DNA from: Neisseria shayeganii 871
Lineage (GTDB): Bacteria > Pseudomonadota > Gammaproteobacteria > Burkholderiales > Neisseriaceae
Assembly (NCBI RefSeq): GCF_000226875.1
Contig: NZ_JH164926.1
Coordinates: forward strand, 2,243,020 to 2,279,106
Reading direction: 5' to 3'
DNA: 36,087 bases
This document shows, piece by piece, positions 20,726-29,290 of this stretch. The notes beneath the pieces were generated by a model that was given only the letters and a program-made list of their open reading frames with translations, was not told the origin of the DNA and searched no databases. Within the stretch, counting starts at the first letter, position 1. The number at the start of each line of letters is the position of its first letter. Both the position numbers and the translations under genes were made by a program.

Positions 20726-22552
20726 TCAGCTTGCGGGCGGCGGGGCGGCGGATTGGTCGCGCTGTTGTTCCTGCTCCTGCTGTTCGCGGATTTCGGCGTA
20801 TTCGGCCTGCTGCGCCAACACCGAGCCTTCGGGCGCCTGCGAGGTGCGGCCCTTCTCCCACGGCGCATTGTCGGGCACTTCTTCGATGTGGATGGTGTGC
20901 AGGGAATAATCCGGCTGGTAATGCAGGTCGTACTGGGCGGCTTTGATCAGCGACAACATCAACAGCACCATGATCACCAAGAGCGGCGCACCGGCAAAAA
21001 TAGACGCGGTCTGCAGAGTGGAAAGGCCGCCGAGAAACATCAGCGCGGCCGGCATCAGGCAGAGCGCAAAGGCCCAAAACAGGCGGTTCCAGCGGTGCGG
21101 CTCGCCGTCCACTTCGCGCTGCACCACCGAGGCCAGAATATAGGAAATGCTGTCGAACGTGGTGGCGGTGAAAATCACGGCCAGCACCACAAACACGGCA
21201 ATCGCCAATTTGGCCATCGGCAGGGTGTGCAGCACGGCATAAATGGCGGCCGTGGCGCCCTGTTCGTTCAATACCGCCACCACGTCATGGCTACCTGAAA
21301 GCTGCAGCCACAGGCCGTAGTTGCCCAAAATAATGAAGAACACGGCACAGCCGAGCGAACCGAAAAAGAGGGCACCGAACACCATTTGCTTGATGGTGCG
21401 GCCTTTGGAAATTTTGGCGATAAACAAACCCATGGTCGGCGCAAACACCAGCCACCACGCCCAGTAGAACACCGTCCAATCGCGCGGGAAATTGGTTTTG
21501 CGGAAACCGTGCTCGTCAAAATCACCAAACGGCTCCAGCCAGGTCATCATATCCGGCAGGTGACTGAGTGAGCGGCCCAGCGATTCCAAGCCCACATTCA
21601 GAATAAACACGGTCGGCCCGGCCAGCAGAATAAAAGCCAAAAAAGCCAGCGCCAGATAGAAATTGAAATTCGACAGCATCTGGATGCCGCCGCGCATGCC
21701 TTGATAAGCGCTGTAAGCGAAAATCAGCGTGGTCACCAGCAACACCGCCAACTGCATCCAAATATTATTGGGCGTGCCCACAAGGGCAGTGAGGCCGTCG
21801 GTAATCAGCGGGGAAGCCAAACCCAGCGTGGTGGCACCGCCGCCGATCATGCCGAACACGAAAAAGATGTCCACCAGCTTGCCCCAGTTGCTTTTCGCCC
21901 ATTTCTCGCCGATTAAGGGCATCAGGCTCTGGCTCACTTTCAATACCGGCGAATTGCGCACGTGGGCAAAATAAGCAATCGGAATCGCCGGCACCAGATA
22001 AATCGACCACGCCACCGGCCCCCAGTGGAACAGGCCGTAGGTAGAAGCCCAGCGCACCGCCTGCGGCGATCCGGCCTCCAAGCCAAACGGCGGCGACTGG
22101 TAGTAATACATCCACTCCACAATGCCCCAGTACAAAATGCTGGCGCCGATGCCGCCGCAAAACATCATCGCCGCCCACGAGCCGGTTTTGAACTCGATGT
22201 CGTCAGCGGGCTTGCCCAGCTTGATGTTGCCGATGTCGGAAAACGCGATGTAGAGCACAAACAGCACCGCCAGCACGCCGAAAGCCAGGTAGGCCACACC
22301 GAAATTGTCGGTCACAAAGCTTTTGGCCGCCGCTACCCAAGCCGCGCCCTGTTCGGGAAACACCAGAAGCGGCAGGGTGACGCCGAGCAGAATCAGCAGC
22401 ACGCCGAAAAAGGTGAATGTGTCGATGCGGGTATCGGCCTGCTCGGACCGGCCGTGCGGATAGAAATTGCCGTCGGTATTGAAGGTGCCCAAATGGGCGG
22501 CCTGCGGGCGCTTGGGGCCCTGAATCGGGCGGTCGGAAGCATGATGAGACAT
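20726..22552 (-). CDS. BCCT-family transporter (betaine/carnitine/choline type)
   Basis: A 608-residue secondary transporter with 12 expected membrane helices. The family signature DWTVFYWAWW is exact (about residues 358-367), followed by FAPTMGLFIAKISKGRT. The TM3 region CGGIGASILYWGIVEW corresponds to the glycine-rich substrate/ion segment. An N-terminal soluble tail precedes the first helix, and a C-terminal Glu/Gln-rich tail (EIREQQEQEQQRDQ) could be an osmosensing or regulatory extension as in BetP/BetT. The substrate is probably a quaternary ammonium compound for osmoprotection, but the exact one is not readable. The ATG at 22552 is the only sensible start; AAGGAAA lies rather far upstream. 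Confidence 0.9.
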   Translation of the reverse strand: MSHHASDRPIQGPKRPQAAHLGTFNTDGNFYPHGRSEQADTRIDTFTFFGVLLILLGVTLPLLVFPEQGAAWVAAAKSFVTDNFGVAYLAFGVLAVLFVLYIAFSDIGNIKLGKPADDIEFKTGSWAAMMFCGGIGASILYWGIVEWMYYYQSPPFGLEAGSPQAVRWASTYGLFHWGPVAWSIYLVPAIPIAYFAHVRNSPVLKVSQSLMPLIGEKWAKSNWGKLVDIFFVFGMIGGGATTLGLASPLITDGLTALVGTPNNIWMQLAVLLVTTLIFAYSAYQGMRGGIQMLSNFNFYLALAFLAFILLAGPTVFILNVGLESLGRSLSHLPDMMTWLEPFGDFDEHGFRKTNFPRDWTVFYWAWWLVFAPTMGLFIAKISKGRTIKQMVFGALFFGSLGCAVFFIILGNYGLWLQLSGSHDVVAVLNEQGATAAIYAVLHTLPMAKLAIAVFVVLAVIFTATTFDSISYILASVVQREVDGEPHRWNRLFWAFALCLMPAALMFLGGLSTLQTASIFAGAPLLVIMVLLMLSLIKAAQYDLHYQPDYSLHTIHIEEVPDNAPWEKGRTSQAPEGSVLAQQAEYAEIREQQEQEQQRDQSAAPPPAS

Positions 22553-22624
22553 ACCGGTTTGAGGTTTCCTTTCGTGGCTGAAATCGGACAGGCGCCGAGA
22601 AGCGTCTGAACAAAAAAGAGGCAA

Positions 22625-22653
22625 ATTATAGCATAATTTAATTATTTATAAAA
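22625..22653 (-). promoter_or_regulatory. Extended -10 promoter of the BCCT gene
   Basis: On the minus strand TGCTATAAT (an extended -10; TATAAT at 22625-22630) is preceded at 17 bases by a weak TTTTAT. The surrounding 60 bases are the most AT-rich stretch near here, between the divergent BCCT and prlC genes. Confidence 0.55.
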
Positions 22654-22822
22654 TTTGATAAAAATAAGCTATTAAATTTGCCCGCGACCGCCGTTTAAAA
22701 TGGCCCGCCCGCAAACGGCGGCAGCCAGCCACTCACCCCCAGCCGGCTACCTGAAACTTGTGAAAGCGGCCCGCCGCCCCTATCTGCCGCTCTGATTTTT
22801 TATTCCGCACGAAAGACGACCC

Positions 22823-24862
22823 ATGAATACCCTGCTCCATCTTGCCGACGAACCCCGTTTCGATGCCGTGGCCGTGGCCGACATCCGCCCCGCCATGCAA
22901 AGCGCCATGACCGAAGCGCGCGCCGCCATTGCCGCCATCAAGGCCCAAAGCGATGTTACTTGGATCAATACCGTGGAGGCGCTCACCGACGTTACCGAGC
23001 GCGTCGGCCGCATCTGGGGCGTGGTGGCCCACCTCAACTCGGTGGTGGACACCCCCGAATTGCGTGCGGTGTATAACGAATTGATGCCCGAAGTCACCGT
23101 ATTCTTCACCGAAATCGGCCAAGACATCGAATTGTACGAACGCTTTAAAGCCATCCGCGCCTCCGCCGCCTACGAGCGCCTGGATCCCGCCCAACAAACC
23201 AAGCTGGCGCACGATTTGCGCGACTTCGTGCTCAGCGGCGCCGAGCTGCCGCCCGAACAACAGGCCGAATTCGCCGCCCTGCAAACCGAAGGCGCCCAAC
23301 TGGGCGCCCGGTTCAGCCAAAACGTGCTGGATGCCACCGATGCCTTCGCCCTGTATTTCGAGGATGGGCAGCGCCTGCAGGGGCTACCTGAAGACGCCTT
23401 GGCCATGTTTGCCGCGGCCGCTCAGGCCGAAGGCAAAAGCGGCTACAAAATCGGCCTGCAAATGCCGCATTATCTGGCTGTGATGCAGTATGCCGACGAC
23501 CGCGACCTGCGCGCCGAGGTGTACCGCGCCTACGTCACCCGCGCCAGCGAATTCGGCAAACCCGAATGGGACAACACCGCCAACATCGGCCGCCGCCTGC
23601 ACATCGCCCGCGCCGAGGCCGAACTCTTGGGCTATACCGACTACGCCGAATTGTCGCTGGTCACCAAAATGGCGAATTCGCCCGATGAAGTGCTGGCCTT
23701 TTTGCGCGATCTGGCCCGCCGCGCCAAACCCTTTGCCGAGCGCGACCTGGCCGAAGTGCGCGCCTTTGCCGGCGAGCAATTGACCATCGCCGACCTGCAG
23801 CCCTGGGATTTGGCCTACGCCAGCGAAAAGCTGCGCCAGGCCAAATACGCCTTCAGCGAAACCGAAGTGAAAAAATACTTCCCCGCCGATAAAGTGCTGG
23901 CCGGCCTGTTTGCGCAAATCCACCGCCTCTACGGCGTGAATCTGATGGAAAAAACCGTGCCGGTGTGGCACCCCGACGTGCGCTATTTCGAGCTGGAAAA
24001 AGGCGGCGCCATCATCGGCGGCGTTTATCTCGACCTCTACGCCCGCGAAGGCAAACGCGGCGGTGCCTGGATGAACGACTACCGCGGCCGGCGCCGTTTT
24101 GTTTCCGGCAGCCGCAGCGGCCAAATCCAAACCCCGGTGGCCTATTTGGTGTGCAACTTCACCCCGCCGGTGGGCGGCAAACCCGCGCGCCTGAGCCACG
24201 ACGAAATCCTCACCCTGTTTCACGAAATGGGCCACGGCCTGCACCATTTGCTCACCCGCGTGGACGAACTCGGCGTCTCCGGCATCAACGGCGTGGAATG
24301 GGACGCGGTGGAGCTGCCCAGCCAGTTTATGGAAAACTTCGTGTGGGAATACGAGGTGCTGGCCGGTATGTCGGCCCACGAAGACGACGGCCGCACCCTG
24401 CCGCGCGAATTGTTCGACAAAATGGTGGCGGCCAAAAACTTCCAGCGCGGCCTGTTTATGGTGCGGCAGATGGAGTTCGCCCTGTTCGACATGCGCATCT
24501 ACCGCGAAGCCGATGCCGCCGAAGGCGGCCGCTGGGCGGAAATTCTGGACGAAGTACGCGCCGAAGTGGCGGTGGTGCAGCCGCCCGCTTTCAACCGCTT
24601 CGCCAACAGCTTCGGCCACATCTTCGCCGGCGGCTACGCAGCGGGCTATTACAGCTACGCCTGGGCCGAAGTGCTGAGTGCCGACGCCTACGCCGCCTTT
24701 GAAGAAAGCGACGACGTGCGCGCCACCGGCGCCCGCTTTTGGAACGAAATCCTGGCCATGGGCGGCAGCCGTCCCGCCGCCGAATCGTTCAAAGCCTTCC
24801 GCGGCCGCGAACCGCAAATCGACGCCCTGTTGCGCCACAGCGGCTTTGACCAAGCGGCCTAA
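22823..24862 (+). CDS. prlC: Oligopeptidase A (M3 family zinc metallopeptidase)
   Basis: A 679-residue cytoplasmic metallopeptidase that degrades short peptides, including cleaved signal peptides. The zinc motif HEMGH is at residues 467-471 and the third ligand Glu 497 is in WDAVELPSQFMENF. The length and the C-terminal GGYAAGYYSYAWAEVLSADAYAAF block match OpdA/PrlC. The N-terminal helical region (LTDVTERVGRIWGVVAHLNSVVDTPELR) also fits. The ATG at 22823 is preceded only by a weak purine stretch (GAAAGACGA). A monocistronic gene ending before a DUS-pair hairpin. Confidence 0.94.
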   Translation: MNTLLHLADEPRFDAVAVADIRPAMQSAMTEARAAIAAIKAQSDVTWINTVEALTDVTERVGRIWGVVAHLNSVVDTPELRAVYNELMPEVTVFFTEIGQDIELYERFKAIRASAAYERLDPAQQTKLAHDLRDFVLSGAELPPEQQAEFAALQTEGAQLGARFSQNVLDATDAFALYFEDGQRLQGLPEDALAMFAAAAQAEGKSGYKIGLQMPHYLAVMQYADDRDLRAEVYRAYVTRASEFGKPEWDNTANIGRRLHIARAEAELLGYTDYAELSLVTKMANSPDEVLAFLRDLARRAKPFAERDLAEVRAFAGEQLTIADLQPWDLAYASEKLRQAKYAFSETEVKKYFPADKVLAGLFAQIHRLYGVNLMEKTVPVWHPDVRYFELEKGGAIIGGVYLDLYAREGKRGGAWMNDYRGRRRFVSGSRSGQIQTPVAYLVCNFTPPVGGKPARLSHDEILTLFHEMGHGLHHLLTRVDELGVSGINGVEWDAVELPSQFMENFVWEYEVLAGMSAHEDDGRTLPRELFDKMVAAKNFQRGLFMVRQMEFALFDMRIYREADAAEGGRWAEILDEVRAEVAVVQPPAFNRFANSFGHIFAGGYAAGYYSYAWAEVLSADAYAAFEESDDVRATGARFWNEILAMGGSRPAAESFKAFRGREPQIDALLRHSGFDQAA

Positions 24863-24885
24863 GTGAACGGCGCCAAGCAGCAAAC

Positions 24886-24913
24886 AGGCTACCTGAAAGA
24901 TTTCAGGTAGCCT
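24886..24913. terminator. Inverted Eikenella DUS pair after prlC
   Basis: AGGCTACCTGAA and its complement form a stem extended by ACA/TGT, with a 4-base loop, 24 bases after the prlC stop. Confidence 0.7.
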
Positions 24914-25032
24914 GTTGCTTGATAGGTGCCGCCTACATGCCGATGCTGAAACCATTGCCATCCATCTGAAGCACGTTTCTGCATTGTGCGCCGACGGCGG
25001 GTTTGCTTTACCGTCCCGCCCTAAGGGAAAAA

Positions 25033-25060
25033 AGGCTACCTGAACACTTTCAGGTAGCCT
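25033..25060. terminator. Inverted Eikenella DUS pair after valS
   Basis: AGGCTACCTGAA...TTCAGGTAGCCT with an upstream A-run and downstream TTT, giving a bidirectional terminator shape between prlC (+) and valS (-). Confidence 0.75.
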
Positions 25061-25086
25061 TTGCCTTGCCGGAAGGCAAGATTTGA

Positions 25087-28000
25087 TCAGTCTCTCAACT
25101 TGGCCAGCTGCTGCTGCACTTTTTCCATTTTGCCGTTCAGATCGGCCAATTCGGCGCGGTCTTTTTCCACCAGATGGGCGGGGGCTTTTTCGGTGTAGCC
25201 GGGCTTGCCCAGTTTGGCGTTCAGCTTGTCGAGCGCTTTTTGCAGTTTTTCCGCTTCCTTGTTTAAACGGGCGGTTTCGGCGGCCTTGTCGATCTCCACT
25301 TTCAGCATCAGGCGCGCGCCGTTGCAGACGGCCACCGGCGCATCTTCGCTGTCGGGCAGCTGCGCCACCAGCTTGGCTTCGCTGAGGCGGGCCATGGCCG
25401 GCAGGTATTTCAGGTAGCCTTCCAGATGGCTGCCGCCCTCCACAAACAGCGGGGCTTTCACGCTCGGCGCCAAACCCATTTCGCCGCGCAGATTGCGCAC
25501 CGCGCCGATCAGCTCCTGCAGGACCGCCATCTGCTCGAAGGCGGCGGGCACGATTTTTTCTTCGTCCGCCACCGGCCAGGCCGCCGTCATGATGCTGTCG
25601 CTGTGTTTGGCATTGGCCAGCGGGGCAACGGTTTGCCACAGCTCTTCGGTGATGAAGGGCATGATGGGGTGCAGCAGGCGCAGCACCACTTCCAACACGC
25701 GCACTAAGGTGCGGCGGGTGGTGCGCTGGCGGCTCTCGCAGCCGGTTTGCAGCTGCACTTTGGCCAGCTCCAAATACCAGTCGCAGAAGTCGTTCCACAC
25801 GAATTCATACAGGGTTTGCGCGGCCAGGTCGAAGCGGTAGGTGTCGAAGGCTGCCGACACCGCCGCCTCGGTTTGCTGCAAGCGGCCGATGATCCATTGA
25901 TCGACAAAGCTGTAGGCCAAGGGCTGGCTTTCGTCTTGGCCGCAATCTTGGTCTTCGGTGTTCATCAGCACGAAGTTGGTGGCGTTCCAGATTTTATTGC
26001 AGAAGTTGCGGTAGCCTTCGGCGCGTTTGAAGTCGAAATTGATGCTGCGGCCGAGGCTGGCGTAGCTGGCCATGGTGAAGCGCAGGGCATCGGTGCCGAA
26101 CACGGGAATGCCTTCAGGGAACAGCTTCTCGGTGGCGCGGCGCACTTCGGGGGCTTTTTCGGGGCGGCGCAGGCCGGTGGTGCGTTTTGCCAAGAGTTCG
26201 GGCAGGCCGATGCCGTCGATCAAATCCACCGGATCAATCACATTGCCCTCGGATTTCGACATTTTCTTGCCTTCGTGGTCGCGCACCATGCCGTGGATAT
26301 ACACGTCTTTAAACGGCACTTTGCCGGTGAAATGGGTGGTCATCATGATCATGCGCGCCACCCAGAAAAAGATGATTTCGTAGCCGGTCACCAACACGGA
26401 AGAGGGCAGAAAGGCGTTCAATTCGTCGGTTTGCTGCGGCCAGCCCAAAGTGGAGAAGGGCACCAAGGCCGAGGAAAACCAGGTGTCGAGCACGTCTTCA
26501 TCGCGGGTAAGCACAATACCTTGGGCACGGCAGGCGGCCATCGCTTCGGCCACCGGCTGGCTCAAGCCTGCCAAAATTTGCTGCCGGGTTTGTCCCTGCT
26601 CCTTGGCGCCGGGCATACGGGTGCGCCCCAATACTTCCACAATGCGCATCCAATCTGACATCAGCGCAAAGTCTGCCTCTTCCAAGCGGCCTTGCTGCTG
26701 CCGTTCTTCGTAACGGCTGGAGAATGCCTGCCAATAGGCATCACATTCGTCATGCGCCACATAACAACGGCCTTGCGCATCGTACCAAGCCGGAATCTGA
26801 TGGCCCCACCACAGCTGGCGCGAGATACACCAGTCTTGGATGTTGTTCATCCATTGGTTGTAGGTGTTGACCCAATTTTCGGGGATGAATTTCACCTGCC
26901 CGCTGTCCACCGCGTGTTTGGCTTTTTCGGCCAGGCTCATGCCGGCAAATTCGCTGTCGGGCTCGCCGCCGGCGGGCTTGGCGTTCATGGCGATGAACCA
27001 TTGGTCGGTGAGCATGGGTTCGATTACCGAGCCGGTGCGGTCGCCTTTGGGCGTCATCAGTTTGTGCGGCTTGGTGTCTTTCAGGTAGCCTTGCGCGCTC
27101 AGATCGGCCACGATTTGTTTGCGCGCCTCAAAGCGGTCGAGGCCGGCGTAGGCGGCGGGCAGGGCAATGCCGCTGTGGCGGCGGCTTTGGAAATCGAACA
27201 CTTCCGCTTCGGGCAGGATGCGCGCCTGCAAATCCAACACGCTGATCAGGAGGGTGTCGTGGTTTTTGCCCACCTGGTAGTCGTTGAAATCGTGGGCGGG
27301 GGTGATTTTCACGCAGCCGCTGCCGAATTCGCGGTCTACATATTCGTCGGCAATCACGGGAATGGTGCGGCCGGTCAGCGGCAACACCAGCTGTTGGCCG
27401 ACCAAATGGCGGTAGCGTTCGTCTTCGGGATGCACGGCCACGGCCACGTCGCCCAAGAGGGTTTCGGGGCGGGTGGTGGCCACGGTAACGCTCTCGGCGG
27501 GATTGTCGGCCAGCGGATAGCGGATGTGCCACATATGGCCGTCGCTTTCCACGTTTTCCACTTCCAAATCGGAAACGGCGGTGCCGAGCACGGGATCCCA
27601 ATTCACCAAACGCTTGCCGCGGTAAATCAGGCCCTGCTCATACAGGCGCACAAACACTTCGGTGACCACGGCGGCGCGGGTGTCGTCCATGGTGAAATAC
27701 TCGCGGCTCCAGTCGGCCGAGCAGCCCATGCGGCGCATTTGTTCGGTGATGGTGCCGCCGGAATGCCGCTTCCATTCCCACACTTTTTCCAAAAAGGCTG
27801 CGCGGCCCAAGTCGTGGCGCGATACGCCCTGTTCGCCCAGCTGGCGCTCCACCACAATCTGGGTGGCGATGCCGGCGTGGTCGGCGCCGGGCACCCAGCA
27901 GGTATTGCGGCCTTGCATGCGGTAATAGCGGGTGAGGCCGTCCATAATGGTTTGGTTGAAGGCGTGGCCCATGTGCAGGGTGCCGGTGACATTGGGCGGC

Positions 28001-28119
28001 GGCAACTGAATGGAGAAGGCTTCGCTGCCGGGCTGCATGTGCGGCTGGAAATAGCCGGCGGCTTCCCAGTTTTGATAGTGTTTAGCCTCGATTTCGGCAG
28101 GGTTATATTTATTGAGCAT
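25087..28119 (-). CDS. valS: Valine-tRNA ligase
   Basis: A 1010-residue class I aminoacyl-tRNA synthetase. The HIGH-type motif is PPPNVTGTLHMGHAFNQ (HMGH at residues 49-52), the ValS word WVPGADHAGIATQIVVE follows, and an editing domain contains TTRPETLLGDVAVAVHPED. KKMSKSEGNVIDP lies near residue 616, then the anticodon-binding helices (FVWNDFCDWYLELAK), and the Val-specific C-terminal coiled-coil arm (EAEKLQKALDKLNAKLGKPGYTEKAPAHLVEKDRAEL). It is somewhat longer than E. coli ValS (about 951). The start at 28119 is set by homology (MLNKYNPAEIEAKHYQNWE). Two in-frame Eikenella DUS lie within the gene. Confidence 0.97.
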   Translation of the reverse strand: MLNKYNPAEIEAKHYQNWEAAGYFQPHMQPGSEAFSIQLPPPNVTGTLHMGHAFNQTIMDGLTRYYRMQGRNTCWVPGADHAGIATQIVVERQLGEQGVSRHDLGRAAFLEKVWEWKRHSGGTITEQMRRMGCSADWSREYFTMDDTRAAVVTEVFVRLYEQGLIYRGKRLVNWDPVLGTAVSDLEVENVESDGHMWHIRYPLADNPAESVTVATTRPETLLGDVAVAVHPEDERYRHLVGQQLVLPLTGRTIPVIADEYVDREFGSGCVKITPAHDFNDYQVGKNHDTLLISVLDLQARILPEAEVFDFQSRRHSGIALPAAYAGLDRFEARKQIVADLSAQGYLKDTKPHKLMTPKGDRTGSVIEPMLTDQWFIAMNAKPAGGEPDSEFAGMSLAEKAKHAVDSGQVKFIPENWVNTYNQWMNNIQDWCISRQLWWGHQIPAWYDAQGRCYVAHDECDAYWQAFSSRYEERQQQGRLEEADFALMSDWMRIVEVLGRTRMPGAKEQGQTRQQILAGLSQPVAEAMAACRAQGIVLTRDEDVLDTWFSSALVPFSTLGWPQQTDELNAFLPSSVLVTGYEIIFFWVARMIMMTTHFTGKVPFKDVYIHGMVRDHEGKKMSKSEGNVIDPVDLIDGIGLPELLAKRTTGLRRPEKAPEVRRATEKLFPEGIPVFGTDALRFTMASYASLGRSINFDFKRAEGYRNFCNKIWNATNFVLMNTEDQDCGQDESQPLAYSFVDQWIIGRLQQTEAAVSAAFDTYRFDLAAQTLYEFVWNDFCDWYLELAKVQLQTGCESRQRTTRRTLVRVLEVVLRLLHPIMPFITEELWQTVAPLANAKHSDSIMTAAWPVADEEKIVPAAFEQMAVLQELIGAVRNLRGEMGLAPSVKAPLFVEGGSHLEGYLKYLPAMARLSEAKLVAQLPDSEDAPVAVCNGARLMLKVEIDKAAETARLNKEAEKLQKALDKLNAKLGKPGYTEKAPAHLVEKDRAELADLNGKMEKVQQQLAKLRD
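25409..25420 (-). repeat. DUS inside valS
   Basis: Exact TTCAGGTAGCCT on the + strand, read on the coding strand as AGGCTACCTGAA (Gly-Tyr-Leu-Lys context, EGYLKY). Confidence 0.85.
27080..27091 (-). repeat. DUS inside valS (second)
   Basis: Exact match, again encoding GYLK (QGYLKD). Confidence 0.85.
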
Positions 28120-28161
28120 GGCTGAAACGGTCTCGATGCGGAAAATCAGAAAAATGCGCGG

Positions 28162-28167
28162 ATTATA
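28162..28167 (-). promoter_or_regulatory. valS promoter -10
   Basis: TATAAT on the minus strand (28162-28167), 43 bases before the start codon. The -35 is poor (TTTCAG, 18-base spacer). Confidence 0.45.
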
Positions 28168-28237
28168 TCGGAGAAAGCGGGCTGGCTGAAAGCCGGCATG
28201 CTGCGCCCGAGTGGTGATCAAGCGCTGCCCGGCGGGC

Positions 28238-28243
28238 TATAAT
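28238..28243 (+). promoter_or_regulatory. thiG promoter -10
   Basis: GGGCTATAAT context with TATAAT at 28238-28243 and a weak TGATCA 17 bases upstream. The leader to the start codon is short and contains a DUS. No TPP-riboswitch core was seen between valS and thiG. Confidence 0.5.
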
Positions 28244-28260
28244 GCGGCCTTTCGCCGCAC

Positions 28261-28272
28261 AGGCTACCTGAA
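28261..28272 (+). repeat. DUS, Eikenella dialect, in the thiG leader
   Basis: Exact AGGCTACCTGAA ending 8 bases before the thiG ATG, the same spacing as before cdsA. Confidence 0.85.
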
Positions 28273-28280
28273 AGCACACC

Positions 28281-29075
28281 ATGTCCGAGCTGACTCTTTA
28301 CCGCCAAACCTTTCCCTCCCGCCTGCTGTTGGGCACCGCGGCCTATCCGAGCACGGAAATCCTGCGCCAGGCCGTGGCCGCCGCCGAGCCGGCGATGATC
28401 ACCGTTTCCCTGCGACGCGCCGGCAGCGCCGCCGAAACCGACGGCCAAGGCTTTTGGGCGCTACTGCAGGAGATGGACGTGCCGGTGCTGCCCAATACCG
28501 CGGGCTGCCAAAGCGTGCAGGAGGCGGTGACCACCGCCCGCATGGCGCGCGAAGTGTTCGCCACCGACTGGATCAAACTCGAGCTGATCGGCGACGACGA
28601 CACCCTGCAGCCAGATGTGTTCCAACTGGTGGAAGCGGCCAAAATCCTGATTGACGAAGGCTTTAAAGTGCTACCCTACTGCACGGAAGACCTGATTGCC
28701 TGCCGCCGTCTGCTGGATGCGGGCTGCGAAGCGCTGATGCCGTGGGCGGCACCCATCGGCAGCGGGCTGGGCGTGGTGCACGGCTATGCGCTGCAGGTAT
28801 TGCGCGAGCGGCTGCCCGATGTGCCGCTGATCATCGACGCCGGCCTCGGTCTGCCTTCGCAGGCGGCGCAGGTAATGGAATGGGGCTTCGACGGCGTACT
28901 GCTCAACACCGCGGTATCGCGCAGCGGCGATCCGGTGGCGATGGCGCGCGCTTTCGCCCAAGCCACCGCCGCCGGCCGGGCCGCCTATTTGTCCGACCCC
29001 GTGCAGCCGCACCGCCACGCCCGCGCCAGCACGCCCACCGTGGGGCAGCCGTTTTGGCACAGCGAAGAATACTGA
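28281..29075 (+). CDS. thiG: Thiazole synthase
   Basis: A 264-residue TIM-barrel enzyme that makes the thiazole phosphate half of thiamine from 1-deoxy-xylulose phosphate, dehydroglycine and ThiS-thiocarboxylate. The Schiff-base Lys is residue 99 in DWIKLELIGDD. Other ThiG words are SRLLLGTAAYPS, PNTAGCQSVQEAVTTARMARE, LPYCTEDLIACRRLLDAGCEALMPWAAPIGSGLG, and the phosphate site IDAGLGLPSQAAQVMEWGFDGVLLNTAVS. It stands alone, with valS divergent and a DUS-pair terminator after it; thiS, thiO or thiE partners are not in the window. The length is normal for the family. Confidence 0.95.
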   Translation: MSELTLYRQTFPSRLLLGTAAYPSTEILRQAVAAAEPAMITVSLRRAGSAAETDGQGFWALLQEMDVPVLPNTAGCQSVQEAVTTARMAREVFATDWIKLELIGDDDTLQPDVFQLVEAAKILIDEGFKVLPYCTEDLIACRRLLDAGCEALMPWAAPIGSGLGVVHGYALQVLRERLPDVPLIIDAGLGLPSQAAQVMEWGFDGVLLNTAVSRSGDPVAMARAFAQATAAGRAAYLSDPVQPHRHARASTPTVGQPFWHSEEY

Positions 29076-29095
29076 GCGAGGTGTTCGGCATGCTT

Positions 29096-29120
29096 TTCAG
29101 GTAGCCTCAGGCTACCTGAA
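29096..29120. terminator. Inverted Eikenella DUS pair after thiG
   Basis: TTCAGGTAGCCT (29096-29107), one base, then AGGCTACCTGAA (29109-29120), a nearly perfect 25-base palindrome flanked by TTTT and AACTTTT. Confidence 0.75.
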
Positions 29121-29290
29121 AACTTTTCTAAGGCCCCCGGATATGCCGCTGCGCTTGTAGTTGAAACCCATTCTTATCCATTGCCGTTTTGCTGCCGATT
29201 CGGTGCACAATTGCTGATTTTGCTGCGGCGCACCTTCTCCATAATGGCTGCAGCGGCACTCCTGCCGCGCAGACCGTAAGGAGAATCGAT

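Noticed and set aside
24886..25060. Two closely spaced inverted repeats as a possible CRISPR-like array
   Set aside because: Both are inverted DUS pairs; the repeat unit is the 12-base uptake word and there is no regular spacer series.
23384..25798. Minus-strand open frame of 804 codons
   Set aside because: It runs antisense to prlC and overlaps valS in another frame. It has no recognisable domain.
28120..28280. TPP riboswitch before thiG
   Set aside because: The thi-box core (CTGAGA and its partner loop) is absent; the leader contains only a short promoter-like region and a DUS.
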